From: JAHBNG01 sp039028975
GTDB taxonomy: Bacteria > Chloroflexota > Anaerolineae > Caldilineales > Caldilineaceae
DNA: 64,000 nt
Direction: 5' to 3'
Assembly: GCA_039028975.1 (NCBI GenBank)
Contig: JBCCHB010000006.1
Span: 1 to 64,000 of the forward strand
The stretch's first letter is position 1, and each line of letters opens with the position of its first letter. Of this stretch, positions 17,701-24,950 are shown in pieces. Made by a program: the position numbers and the translations under genes. The notes beneath the pieces were generated by a model. It saw only the letters and a program-made list of their open reading frames with translations. It was not told the DNA's origin and searched no databases.

Positions 17701-18167
17701 CCTGGCCAGTCAGTTCCCAATTGACCAGTGGGGAAGTCTGCGCTCTTCATCAAGTGATTGATCATACCTTGCAAGCCCATCTCTCGACCGTCGTCGGGCG
17801 AGTAGAGACGGGCAACGCCATAGTCGTGAAGGTCTTCAATTTCATGGGGGAGGATGGTGCCGCCGCCGCCGCCAAAGACCTTGATCTGACCGCAGTTGCG
17901 ATCCTTAAGCAGATCGACCATGTACTTAAAGTATTCGATATGTCCACCCTGGTAGGAGGTGACGGCAATGGCCTGGGCATCTTCTTGAATGGCCGTGTCT
18001 ACAATCTCCTGCACTGAGCGATGATGGCCTAAGTGGATAATCTCACCACCCGTAGATTGCAAAATACGACGCATGACGTTGATGGCCGCGTCATGGCCGT
18101 CAAAGAGTGAGGCCGCAGTGACGATGCGGATTTTGTTGGTTGGTTGATATGGGTGTTGGTCGTCCAT
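14721..18167 (-). CDS. icmF: Fused isobutyryl-CoA mutase IcmF
   Basis: This fusion of about 1148 residues interconverts isobutyryl-CoA and n-butyryl-CoA using adenosylcobalamin. The N-terminal B12-binding domain (about residues 10-140) has FDGHDAAINVMRR with the cobalt-ligating His. A MeaB/MeaI-like GTPase chaperone domain follows (about 195-480) with GTGGAGKSSLVDEL, ETSGIGQSD and NKFDKRG. The TIM-barrel mutase domain is C-terminal (from about 560), with AGVFPFKRQGEAPTRMFAG, SMTINGPAAIILAF and GTVQADILKEDQAQNT. The Phe in VFPFKR fits isobutyryl- rather than methylmalonyl-CoA mutases. ATG 18167 has GAGG 6 nt upstream; the TTG four codons earlier is less likely. It heads an operon with the ACT and UPF0210 genes. 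Confidence 0.94.
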   Translation of the reverse strand: MDDQHPYQPTNKIRIVTAASLFDGHDAAINVMRRILQSTGGEIIHLGHHRSVQEIVDTAIQEDAQAIAVTSYQGGHIEYFKYMVDLLKDRNCGQIKVFGGGGGTILPHEIEDLHDYGVARLYSPDDGREMGLQGMINHLMKSADFPTGQLGTDWPGMVAAALKIKPTGSLGGELVQKVVQAPTKDQAMALGRIISALENEDTSSDSIMEAVEYALRSKAVPPILGITGTGGAGKSSLVDELVRRFLLDFDEKRMAIVSVDPSKRRTGSALLGDRIRMNAIYNDRIYMRSMATRQANLALSTHIPNVLKVLQAADFDLIILETSGIGQSDTEIVDIADVSMYVMTPEYGAASQLEKIDMLDFADVIAVNKFDKRGALDALRDIKKQYKRNRQLWTASDEDLPVYGTIGAQFNDVGTNNLYCAVTETVAQKTGADLQPGSTFKDGVSEKIYIIPPNRVRYLSEIAETCRSYDEQVNEQAKIANQLYGIQQTIDLAASEGQSELKQQLAPLFEKVSLQLDRANQQIIDEWAAKFAHYQADEFVYQVRGRDIPVPTYTTTLSHNRIPRVTLPQYSAWGDILAWSLRENVPGEFPYTAGVFPFKRQGEAPTRMFAGEGGPERTNRRFHYVSFGMPAKRLSTAFDSVTLYGSNPDHRPDIYGKVGNSGVSIPTLDDAKRLYSGFNLCDPATSVSMTINGPAAIILAFFMNAAVDQQCELHIREHGLADQVEAKLRELYEERGLVRPTYRGELPEGNDGLGLMLLGITGDQVLPTDVYNKIKAKTLATVRGTVQADILKEDQAQNTCIFSTEFSLRLMGDVQQYFINHGVRNFYSVSISGYHIAEAGANPISQLAFTLANGFTFLEYYHSRGMDIDHFAPNFSFFFSNGEDPEYAVIGRVARRIWAKALKFKYGADERAQKLKYHIQTSGRSLHAQEIGFNDIRTTLQALYAIYDNCNSLHTNAYDEAITTPTEESVRRAMAIQLIINEELGLAKNENPMQGSFIIEELTDLVEEAVLAEFDRITERGGVLGAMETMYQRGKIQEESLYYEHLKHSGDMPIIGVNTFLSDDGSPTVLPREVIRSTTEEQEEQIARIERLHAWLPDTTHQQLNDLRAIAVQNDNLFEGFMEAVKVCSLGQIANAMYEVGGQYRRNM

Positions 18168-18284
18168 GAGTAACCTCAAGTTGCAAGTTGGCAGGTTTGC
18201 AAGTATGGAGGGGCACCAGAATTCAAAATTTGCGCAAATTATACGTCCATGCCCCCTAAATTTATGTGATGTTTTTTTTGCTGA

Positions 18285-19058
18285 TTAGCTGAAAGCTTTT
18301 CTATATTCGGATGAAATCGAGCGGTGTGTCTCTTCTGCCATCTGTACGGCATCCGTATACTCTAGGGGATCCAAAACCGGCAAAGGCGTCACCATAACAT
18401 CGATCCTTCCTGGGTGTGTCACAATCTGCCAGACGATCCCAGGCAATGTGTCACTCCAATCAAAAAAGTGTACGGGAGCCAAAGGGTTGTAAACGATGGC
18501 ACAGGGTAAGCAACGGGTTTGGGTCTGTATGGCAATCTCGAATGCGCCATGTCGAAACTCTTGCACCTCATCACCCGGGCCAATTACACCTTCGGGAAAA
18601 AGAACCAGGGGAGGGTACCGCTGAGCTTCTAGTTGCTTGACCAACTCTTGGCGCGCCTCGGTACGAGATTCCTTTTTACCTCGCTTAACAAAGATGGTAT
18701 CCAACGCAACCGCCATCTGCCCGATAACGGGTAGATTCCGTACCCCGGCTGTACTGAGAAAGCGCATGGGGGCATGGCTAATCAGTATAACAATATCAAT
18801 AAAAGAGAGATGATTGGCCAGCAATAGTCCCTCGTGTTCGCGGATGGCTTGGGCATTGGATGTCCTTAGCCGCATATTAACCACCCAAACAAATGCTCGC
18901 GCCATGCCAACTGCCACATACGCCGCCAAATGAGCACCTCGCTTTGTACGTAACGGAAATAGACTCAGAACGAGAAGCGGTATCGCTCCCAAGCCGATAA
19001 TCAACACAATGACAATAAAACGCAATGCTCTTACGATAGCCATTAAAAATGATGTCAT
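18285..19058 (-). CDS. 1-acyl-sn-glycerol-3-phosphate acyltransferase (PlsC family)
   Basis: This membrane acyltransferase of about 257 residues probably converts lysophosphatidate to phosphatidate or acylates a related lipid. The N-terminal 45 residues form a long hydrophobic anchor. Motif I is NHLSFID (the HX4D catalytic pair), and motif III is LFPEGVIGPGDE. ATG 19058 (MTSFLM) has AGG 8 nt upstream and starts just ahead of the membrane anchor. Its codons lie a few bases after the stop of the upstream fusion gene, so coupling is likely. The last codons coincide with a short sequence (GATTAGCTGAAAGC) that recurs upstream of thrS. Confidence 0.9.
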   Translation of the reverse strand: MTSFLMAIVRALRFIVIVLIIGLGAIPLLVLSLFPLRTKRGAHLAAYVAVGMARAFVWVVNMRLRTSNAQAIREHEGLLLANHLSFIDIVILISHAPMRFLSTAGVRNLPVIGQMAVALDTIFVKRGKKESRTEARQELVKQLEAQRYPPLVLFPEGVIGPGDEVQEFRHGAFEIAIQTQTRCLPCAIVYNPLAPVHFFDWSDTLPGIVWQIVTHPGRIDVMVTPLPVLDPLEYTDAVQMAEETHRSISSEYRKAFS

Positions 19059-19062
19059 ACTA

Positions 19063-20199
19063 TTACCTGCTTTCTGCCTTTCCGCTGGCTCTAAGTTGGG
19101 TTGAGGAGATATCAAGTCGAAATTTTGTTTCTGGGATTGGCTGAAAGAGGGATTTAAATCGTTCAGGTACGTCTACATCTGCCAGGGTTCGAAAGTGCTC
19201 CCCATCTCTGCGCCCAGCTACCAGAAAAGAGCAACTGCGTTCTGCAACTTCGTCCAAAGCCTGGGTCATTTCGCTCTCACTGTCATGATAGTATTTGGGT
19301 GCAAAGAGTCGGACGGCTGTATCAAAACCAATAATAAAGGTCGCCCCGGGATAGAGACGTGATTTCTTCACATAGGTGGGCGCATTACTTACATAGATAG
19401 GATGGCGACCAGCGAATTGGCTGATTCGTCTCAGCACAACCTCTGGAGAAATAGGTGGCTTGTCCACATTGAAAGCCGATATCTCAAAGGCCACTGGGCG
19501 CTCCAAGATCTGTGATGCAGCCCTGGCCATACCTAAATGCCCATCATGAAGAGGATTAAATGAACCAGAGAGTAAAGTCTGAGGGCGTACATCGGTTGTG
19601 CGAATTTTGCCATGATCATGTACTGCAAAGTACTCCAGGTCCCCTGAATGAAGACGTTGAGCCATGTCGGCAAAGTTGTAAACGGTCGTCTCTACCGTTT
19701 CGTCGGCTATAAGTGGGAGCTCAACTCTCTCTGATACCTCTCCACCCTCGGCAAGAAGATTGAGCATGATTTGACTGTAGATAGCTTCTTCTTCGCCTCT
19801 CTCCCGAGAACCTTTGGTCAGCACTACTCGCTGGGTAATCAACCTGTTCTGCATCCACAGCGCCATGTAGCCCCTGTGTTCACCCTTTTTCTCGCGATTG
19901 GTCGCAAGGGCTGCTGTACAGGCCAAGCCTGCCACAGGGAATACATCTTGACTCAGTTCTCTAGCGCGACGATAGGCGCAACCTGCCAGCAGCCTCGCTG
20001 CCTCATCTGATACGTACTGTTTCGGTGCATTGCCCAGAAAGTCATCAAAGGCCCGCTGGCTGTAGGGAATCACGGCCTCTAGCAGCGTATTGCTTGCCCC
20101 AGAGACGCCAAGTAAGTTCGTTAGTAGACCTTGCCCGGCTCCGGCTGTTGCGATAACGACGCGCAGTGGGGACGCATGGATCTGTTCAATGGTGTTCAT
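19063..20199 (-). CDS. CinA/PncC-like domain fused to NadD-like nucleotidyltransferase
   Basis: The 378-residue protein has two parts. Residues about 5-165 resemble the CinA C-terminal/PncC fold (nicotinamide-nucleotide amidohydrolase type): GAGQGLLTNLLGVSGASNTLLE, FDDFLG and VAGLACTAALA. Residues about 205-375 are a nucleotidyltransferase with GSFNPLHDGHL, the family HxGH signature, and a closing ISSTQLR. NMN deamidation plus adenylylation of the product would be a logical NAD-salvage pair, but neither activity can be proved here. The PncC-like half shows clear drift from housekeeping PncC. It lies 11 bp downstream of an APH-like kinase gene and directly upstream of plsC, probably as one operon. 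Confidence 0.8.
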   Translation of the reverse strand: MNTIEQIHASPLRVVIATAGAGQGLLTNLLGVSGASNTLLEAVIPYSQRAFDDFLGNAPKQYVSDEAARLLAGCAYRRARELSQDVFPVAGLACTAALATNREKKGEHRGYMALWMQNRLITQRVVLTKGSRERGEEEAIYSQIMLNLLAEGGEVSERVELPLIADETVETTVYNFADMAQRLHSGDLEYFAVHDHGKIRTTDVRPQTLLSGSFNPLHDGHLGMARAASQILERPVAFEISAFNVDKPPISPEVVLRRISQFAGRHPIYVSNAPTYVKKSRLYPGATFIIGFDTAVRLFAPKYYHDSESEMTQALDEVAERSCSFLVAGRRDGEHFRTLADVDVPERFKSLFQPIPETKFRLDISSTQLRASGKAESR

Positions 20200-20210
20200 G
20201 TGGATTTAGT

Positions 20211-21143
20211 TTACAAATTGTTTCTCGTATTTTTTCTGTTTAGTTTGTCTTTTTTCCGCTGAAAGAGAGTTTGGAGGACTTCTGCATACTGCGCGCCAGG
20301 TTTTCCCCATCGCGGAAGCAGCTTAAGCATACACAAAAAAATTGCTGCCTCAAGTGCCTCTTCATCAATGGGGCTGATTTTATGGTACCCTCGTCGAAAA
20401 TGGGCCGGATCGATGTGCCCGTGAATCTCCGTCAAAATGAGGGAATAGGCCAAACAGAGATAGGGGTGGTTCAGCTCTGGCCCTGGATCGATTACGGCAT
20501 ATGGCTCAGCTTGGCGTGGGTCGTACAGAATGTTTCCTGCGCGAAAGTCATTGTGAGTGTAGCTGCCACCGTCTTTACCGCGGTGCTCGACCAACGTATT
20601 TATCGCTTGATGAGCTAACTGAACTTCCTCACTCGTTAGATAGCCTTTCGCCACATTTGCCGATAGAGTATCCCGCCATTCTTGGAGAACCAGCATATCG
20701 GTCAGGCTCTCTACTTCACCTTGGATCGAGCCATCTTCCGATACCTGTACTTGCCCGTACCCATGACCCGCCTCCGTGTGCATCCGGGCCAGAATGTGCC
20801 CAAGATCCTGCTCCACTTCTGTACACGGAACAGTTTCAGCCTCCAGCAGCGGAAAGAGATTCTGTCCCGAAACAAATTCCATCAGCAGATAAGCAAAGGG
20901 CGAATCCGGAACCGTACCGTGTTCATACACTCTTGGCGTGCGGATTCCAATTTTTGCCCAAGCATCCAGAAAAATCTGTTCTGCTTTTAGCCAGGTATCC
21001 CCTTCCGCAAACTTTAGTACCTGCCTCTGCCCATCAGCAAACAGAACCTCATAGACTAAAGAGCTATTCCCGCCCATCAATGGCAACATCTTGATTGGGC
21101 GTTTCCCGAGTAACGTCTCTACCTGATCCAAATTAAGCAACAT
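20211..21143 (-). CDS. Aminoglycoside phosphotransferase (APH) family kinase
   Basis: This 310-residue kinase-like protein has the APH/choline-kinase fold. Residues 20-50 give the nucleotide loop (MGGNSSLVYEV) and the Lys-containing strand VLKFAEGD. HNDFRAGNIL near residue 198 is the catalytic Brenner motif, and VIDPGPELNHP near 217 supplies the metal-binding Asp. The family phosphorylates many small molecules (sugars, amino alcohols, antibiotics), so resistance should not be assumed. It is 11 bp upstream of the PncC-nucleotidyltransferase fusion gene, which hints at phosphorylation of a vitamin or nucleoside precursor. Confidence 0.85.
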   Translation of the reverse strand: MLLNLDQVETLLGKRPIKMLPLMGGNSSLVYEVLFADGQRQVLKFAEGDTWLKAEQIFLDAWAKIGIRTPRVYEHGTVPDSPFAYLLMEFVSGQNLFPLLEAETVPCTEVEQDLGHILARMHTEAGHGYGQVQVSEDGSIQGEVESLTDMLVLQEWRDTLSANVAKGYLTSEEVQLAHQAINTLVEHRGKDGGSYTHNDFRAGNILYDPRQAEPYAVIDPGPELNHPYLCLAYSLILTEIHGHIDPAHFRRGYHKISPIDEEALEAAIFLCMLKLLPRWGKPGAQYAEVLQTLFQRKKDKLNRKNTRNNL

Positions 21144-21384
21144 AATTTATGATTTACGCTCTCTCCCCGCATAATGGTCTGATCTGCCTAGAAGTCAGCA
21201 AATTCCAGGTGTCCATACCAATCATGAAATGCCACCCGTCCACTTTATCCAGACAGCGCCGGATGATTTCAATCTGGCATTTCTCACTCTGCATGGTTGG
21301 CTGATTGTATCTCTTTGATCCTCTCAGCTCAAATTTCGGGAACACGAGAATGTTTGTGTATTTACACAAAAACACAAATGCCTC

Positions 21385-21413
21385 TTGACAGGGTTGCAAA
21401 TTTCAGGTATAGT
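21385..21413 (+). promoter_or_regulatory. Sigma-70-type promoter of the thrS leader
   Basis: A perfect TTGACA (21385-21390) is separated by exactly 17 bp from TATAGT (21408-21413). Initiation near 21420 would place the whole T-box leader in the transcript. The opposite-strand APH gene ends its own upstream region nearby. Confidence 0.8.
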
Positions 21414-21439
21414 ATATCTACATATACAGAATCTATTAT

Positions 21440-21732
21440 ACAGAACAGCAATGATTGGAACATGTTCTAGTGCAAGATGCGCCAGAGAGGCGAGGTCGTC
21501 GGCTGAAAACCTTGCTCGTGATCGACCGCTAGAATACCCTCCAAGAGCTGATTGTTTGAAAGGCGCATGGGCATTTAGAGCATAGCCGATTAGAGCAAAA
21601 CCGGTTGGCGTCGTTATTCGCCATCGAGAGGATCAGCATCTAGCCCGTAAGATAGGAAGCTGATCAAACCGGGTGGAACCGCGAGCAAAAGCGCCCTCGT
21701 CCCAGGTGGACGGCGGCGCTTTTTTTATTGTA
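21440..21732 (+). ncRNA. T-box riboswitch leader of thrS
   Basis: The leader holds the T-box core GGGTGGAACCGCG at 21671-21683, the hallmark pairing site for the acceptor end of uncharged tRNA. It is followed by a terminator. AAAGCGCC (21688-21695) pairs with GGCGCTTT (21715-21722), with an inner CGTCC/GGACG helix, and T7 follows. The upstream 200 nt contain the stem I region with repeated GAGG/CCTC blocks. Threonine ACC triplets occur at GATCGACCGC and GAATACCCTC, either of which could be the specifier; I could not fix which. Uncharged tRNA-Thr should stabilise the antiterminator and switch on thrS. Confidence 0.92.
21687..21730 (+). terminator. T-box attenuator terminator
   Basis: The GC-rich hairpin (arms 21688-21702 and 21708-21722, interrupted by CT/GC) is followed directly by a run of seven T. 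Its left arm overlaps the sequence needed for the antiterminator, as expected for a transcriptional T-box. Confidence 0.85.
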
Positions 21733-21858
21733 TAGGAAAGTATAAAAATCGACCTCGAAAGGTGGTCAAATCCTGGCTGACGGCTGACTAGCTGAAAGCC
21801 TTTTATATTGCACTTATATCTATTTTCTAGGAGTTATTTTCTCACAGGAGACTTTGCG

Positions 21859-23715
21859 ATGAGTACAGATGCTGTTGTGGAACGGGCGGAAGCCTATATT
21901 CCTGAGGGGTATAATCCCCAGCTCTATAAGATTCGCCACTCGGCGGCCCACGTTATGGCCCAGGCCGTAATGGAATTGTATCCAGAGGCCAAATTTGCCA
22001 TTGGCCCCCCTATTGACACAGGATTTTACTATGATTTTGATCTGGGACAGAATGAGGATGGATCCAATCGCGGCTTCTCGCCCGAAGAGTTAGAAGAGAT
22101 TGAGAAGCGAATGCGGAAGATCATTGGCGGCAAGCATGAATTTGGTTACAAAGAGGTGAGTGCAGACGAAGCACGCCAAATTTTTGCCGACCAACCCTAT
22201 AAGCTTGAACTCATCGAGGGGCTTGCCAAGGGAGAGGTAGATGAGTATGGCAATGAGCTAGACGAAGCACCCGTCATCAGTACATACACGCATGATACGT
22301 TTGAAGATCTCTGCCGTGGCCCCCACGTCGATCATACGGGGAAGATTCCGCCTGACGGCTTTAAGCTGATGAGCATTGCGGGTGCGTACTGGCGGGGTGA
22401 TGAAGAGAATCAGATGCTTCAGCGAGTCTACGGTACGGCTTGGCGCAACAAGAAAGAGCTCAAAAAACATCTTGATCTCCTTGAGGAAGCCAAAAAGCGA
22501 GATCACCGCAAATTAGGGCGGGAGTTGCAGATCTTCGTCTTTGATGAGGAGATCGGTCCCGGTCTACCTTTATGGCTGCCCAACGGCGGCATTCTTATCG
22601 ATGAATTGGAAAAGCTGGCCAAGGAATTGGAAACGGACGCTGGCTATGATCGAGTGCGTACGCCTCACATTACCAAAGAGAGCCTATTTCAACGAAGTGG
22701 TCACTTAGACTATTATCAAGATGATATGTACCCGCCAATGGAGATGGACGGGACGCGCTACTACCTGAAACCTATGAACTGTCCCTTCCATCACAAGCTC
22801 TTTGCCAGCCATCCACGAAGCTATCGGGAACTGCCAGTTCGCTACGCCGAATATGGCACCTGCTATCGCTATGAAAAGAGTGGACAGCTCTTTGGGCTTA
22901 TGCGAGTGCGCTCTATGCAGATGAATGATGCCCACATCTACTGCACGGAGGATCAGTTTGAGAGTGAATTTATGGGTGTGATTGAACTGTACCGCAAATA
23001 CTTCGATCTCTTTGGGATTGACAAGTTCAATATGCAGCTAAGCACCCATAATCCAAAGAAGCTAGGCAAGAAGTACGTTGATAATCCTATCTTGTGGCAG
23101 AAAACTGAGGAGATGGTACGGCGGGCCATGGTCGATGGCGGCATTCCGTTTGTCGAGGTAGCTGACGAAGCCGCATTTTATGGCCCTAAGATCGACGTAG
23201 AGATCTGGAGTGCCATCGGACGACAATTTACCCTGGCCACCAATCAAGTTGATTTTGCCCAGCCGGAGCGCCTCGATCTCAAATATGTGGATGAGAACAA
23301 CCAGGAGCACATTCCTCTCTGTATCCATCGGGCGCCATTAAGCACCCATGAGCGGATGGTTGGTTTTCTGATCGAGCACTATGCGGGCAAATTCCCCGTC
23401 TGGTTGGCACCAAAACAGGCCATGGTGATCCCCATCACTGATGATCATGTAGAGTATGCACAACAGCTTGTGCGCCAACTCAAGGCAGAGGGCATCCGAG
23501 CAGAAGCCGATTTGGGCAATGATCGTATGAATGCCAAAATCCGTTCAGCCCAGATGATGCAGATCCCATATATGCTAGTAGTAGGGGATCAGGAGCGGGA
23601 GAATCAGACGGTTGCCCTGCGCCGTCGCGACAACAGCCGCCAGAATGGACTTCCATTCAATGAGTTTGTGGCAACGGTTCTGGAGAAGATCAAGAGCCGC
23701 TCAAGCGAACTCTAA
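21859..23715 (+). CDS. thrS: Threonyl-tRNA synthetase
   Basis: This class II synthetase of about 618 residues charges tRNA-Thr. Residues about 20-240 form the editing domain with HSAAHVMAQAV and DLCRGPHVDHTG. The catalytic core has PMNCPFHHKLF (zinc-ligand Cys), motif 2 around CYRYEKSGQLFGL and motif 3 around LCIHRAPLSTHERMVGF. The C-terminal 100 residues are the anticodon-binding domain. The usual N-terminal TGS domain (about 60 residues) is missing: the protein enters the editing domain almost at once. ATG 21859 has CAGGAG 8 nt upstream; a TTG at 21808 would add no TGS-like sequence. Expression should be controlled by the T-box leader upstream. Confidence 0.96.
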   Translation: MSTDAVVERAEAYIPEGYNPQLYKIRHSAAHVMAQAVMELYPEAKFAIGPPIDTGFYYDFDLGQNEDGSNRGFSPEELEEIEKRMRKIIGGKHEFGYKEVSADEARQIFADQPYKLELIEGLAKGEVDEYGNELDEAPVISTYTHDTFEDLCRGPHVDHTGKIPPDGFKLMSIAGAYWRGDEENQMLQRVYGTAWRNKKELKKHLDLLEEAKKRDHRKLGRELQIFVFDEEIGPGLPLWLPNGGILIDELEKLAKELETDAGYDRVRTPHITKESLFQRSGHLDYYQDDMYPPMEMDGTRYYLKPMNCPFHHKLFASHPRSYRELPVRYAEYGTCYRYEKSGQLFGLMRVRSMQMNDAHIYCTEDQFESEFMGVIELYRKYFDLFGIDKFNMQLSTHNPKKLGKKYVDNPILWQKTEEMVRRAMVDGGIPFVEVADEAAFYGPKIDVEIWSAIGRQFTLATNQVDFAQPERLDLKYVDENNQEHIPLCIHRAPLSTHERMVGFLIEHYAGKFPVWLAPKQAMVIPITDDHVEYAQQLVRQLKAEGIRAEADLGNDRMNAKIRSAQMMQIPYMLVVGDQERENQTVALRRRDNSRQNGLPFNEFVATVLEKIKSRSSEL

Positions 23716-23731
23716 AAAGAATAATCAGTAA

Positions 23732-23789
23732 AGCATGGTACAGTAGGTACGCCTCAGTCCGCACGAAGGCGTGCACACTGTACTATGCT
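23732..23789. terminator. Long hairpin between convergent thrS and IclR genes
   Basis: AGCATGGTACAGT (23732-23744) pairs with ACTGTACTATGCT (23777-23789), with one G-U. Inside, ACGCCT (23749-23754) pairs with AGGCGT (23767-23772). It fills the gap between two converging genes and so probably ends transcription from both sides. Only the minus strand shows a T-rich tract after the stem. Confidence 0.55.
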
Positions 23790-24563
23790 CTACTGGGCGA
23801 GGTAAGCTAGCTCACCCGCGTTAGATAGCTGAATGGCGGCCGCGATTTTTTGCGAAAGATTTTTCAAATTCCCGCCAGTTTTGGCTCGGTATGGTTCTGT
23901 GAATCTGCGAATGGAACCGATGGCACCGATGCTGAATATGGCCCCGATATTGCGAATTTGAATCGGCGCAGCTACGCTAGATACACCAATTTCTATCTCC
24001 TCGATACACTCCGCATATCCCTGTTGCCGAATAATTTCAAATTCCTGACGTAGAGCGTCTTCCGTCACTTTGGTATATTGGGTATAGGTCTTCATCGATC
24101 CATTTAAAATATCTTCCTGGAACGCCTCTTCAGCATAGGCGGCAATGGCCTTGGAGCAAGAACAGGCATGCATAGGGCGAGACCCTAGCCCTGGGTGGAT
24201 ATATGACCGCGTCGGATCGGCAGGTATCTCCACATGGATAATTTCGACCTTTTTGCGTCGAAATCGCGAGAGAAAGACTGCCTCACCAAATGTTGTAGCG
24301 GCATCTTTCATGAGTGGCGCAGCAGCATGACGCACATCCGTGTCAGATGTGCCCAAAAGAGCGATCCGGATGAGCCGATCCCCAAGTACGTATCTGGAGT
24401 TGTCTTCATCATCATTGAGCAGGCCATGCTCAGCCAACGTTTGCACCAACCGATAGCAGGTGGGGCGGGGCAATCCTGTTACCTGTTGAATTTCCGATGT
24501 CGAAATGGGGCGACCGGCGACGGCAACAGATTCAAGTACCGTAATAAGACGACCTAGGTGCAT
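23790..24563 (-). CDS. IclR family transcriptional regulator
   Basis: The 257-residue protein has an N-terminal winged helix-turn-helix (residues about 5-65, with ISTSEIQQVTGLPRPTCYRL as the recognition region) and a C-terminal IclR effector domain with a CSCSKAIAAYAEEA helix and EIGVSSVAAPI strand. IclR proteins usually bind a small organic acid. The gene is divergent from the sulfur module starting at 24951, which makes that operon the likely target, although two repeat elements lie in the 390-bp gap. Confidence 0.9.
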   Translation of the reverse strand: MHLGRLITVLESVAVAGRPISTSEIQQVTGLPRPTCYRLVQTLAEHGLLNDDEDNSRYVLGDRLIRIALLGTSDTDVRHAAAPLMKDAATTFGEAVFLSRFRRKKVEIIHVEIPADPTRSYIHPGLGSRPMHACSCSKAIAAYAEEAFQEDILNGSMKTYTQYTKVTEDALRQEFEIIRQQGYAECIEEIEIGVSSVAAPIQIRNIGAIFSIGAIGSIRRFTEPYRAKTGGNLKNLSQKIAAAIQLSNAGELAYLAQ

Positions 24564-24661
24564 AATTTCTCCGACTCAATAAATCTTCTTGCAACATCTT
24601 CTCGTAGAATGGACAATTGTCTCGAAATATGAGAATATGTGGGTGTCAGTCCAGCATAGTC

Positions 24662-24753
24662 CGCCAGAAGAATCTTGTCCCGATACCTGTCCAATTGTCC
24701 AATCTGCCCGGGAAACTCGATTAGGGAAGGCAGAATTCTTCTGGCCATCTATA
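24662..24753. repeat. Palindromic dispersed repeat, copy C
   Basis: The arms CCAGAAGAAT (24664-24673) and ATTCTTCTGG (24735-24744) are exact inverted repeats. Compared with copy A (CCAGAAAAGT/ACTTTTCTGG), both arms have changed together, keeping the pairing. CCATCTATA follows. Confidence 0.75.
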
Positions 24754-24758
24754 CTCTG

Positions 24759-24842
24759 CCAGAAAAGTCTTGTCCCGACTTTTGCCCAATCTATTCTGGG
24801 AAATTCCGAGCAGGGAGGACAGAACTCTTCTGACCATCTATA
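24759..24842. repeat. Palindromic dispersed repeat, copy B
   Basis: The left arm CCAGAAAAGTCTTGTCCCGA starts at 24759, and the right arm GGGAGGACAGAACTCTTCTGA ends at 24833 with CCATCTATA after it. It directly follows copy C in the same orientation, giving a tandem pair upstream of both the IclR and methanethiol oxidase genes. Confidence 0.75.
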
Positions 24843-24950
24843 AATACATCTTACTATACAAAAACTACGTTTCGCAACTAAAAACTAACCAGCCAAGAAG
24901 ATTTTAACAAGAAGATCTCAACATAGACATCTCAACGAGGAGCAATCGAA

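Noticed and set aside
20211..21143. APH-family gene considered as an antibiotic resistance gene
   Set aside because: The family is broad and the neighbours suggest metabolism; nothing in the sequence points to aminoglycosides.
21385..21585. 66-codon frame upstream of thrS
   Set aside because: It lies within the promoter and T-box leader; the RNA structure explains the sequence.
24554..24748. Small frames on both strands between IclR and the methanethiol oxidase gene
   Set aside because: They fall on the two palindromic repeats.
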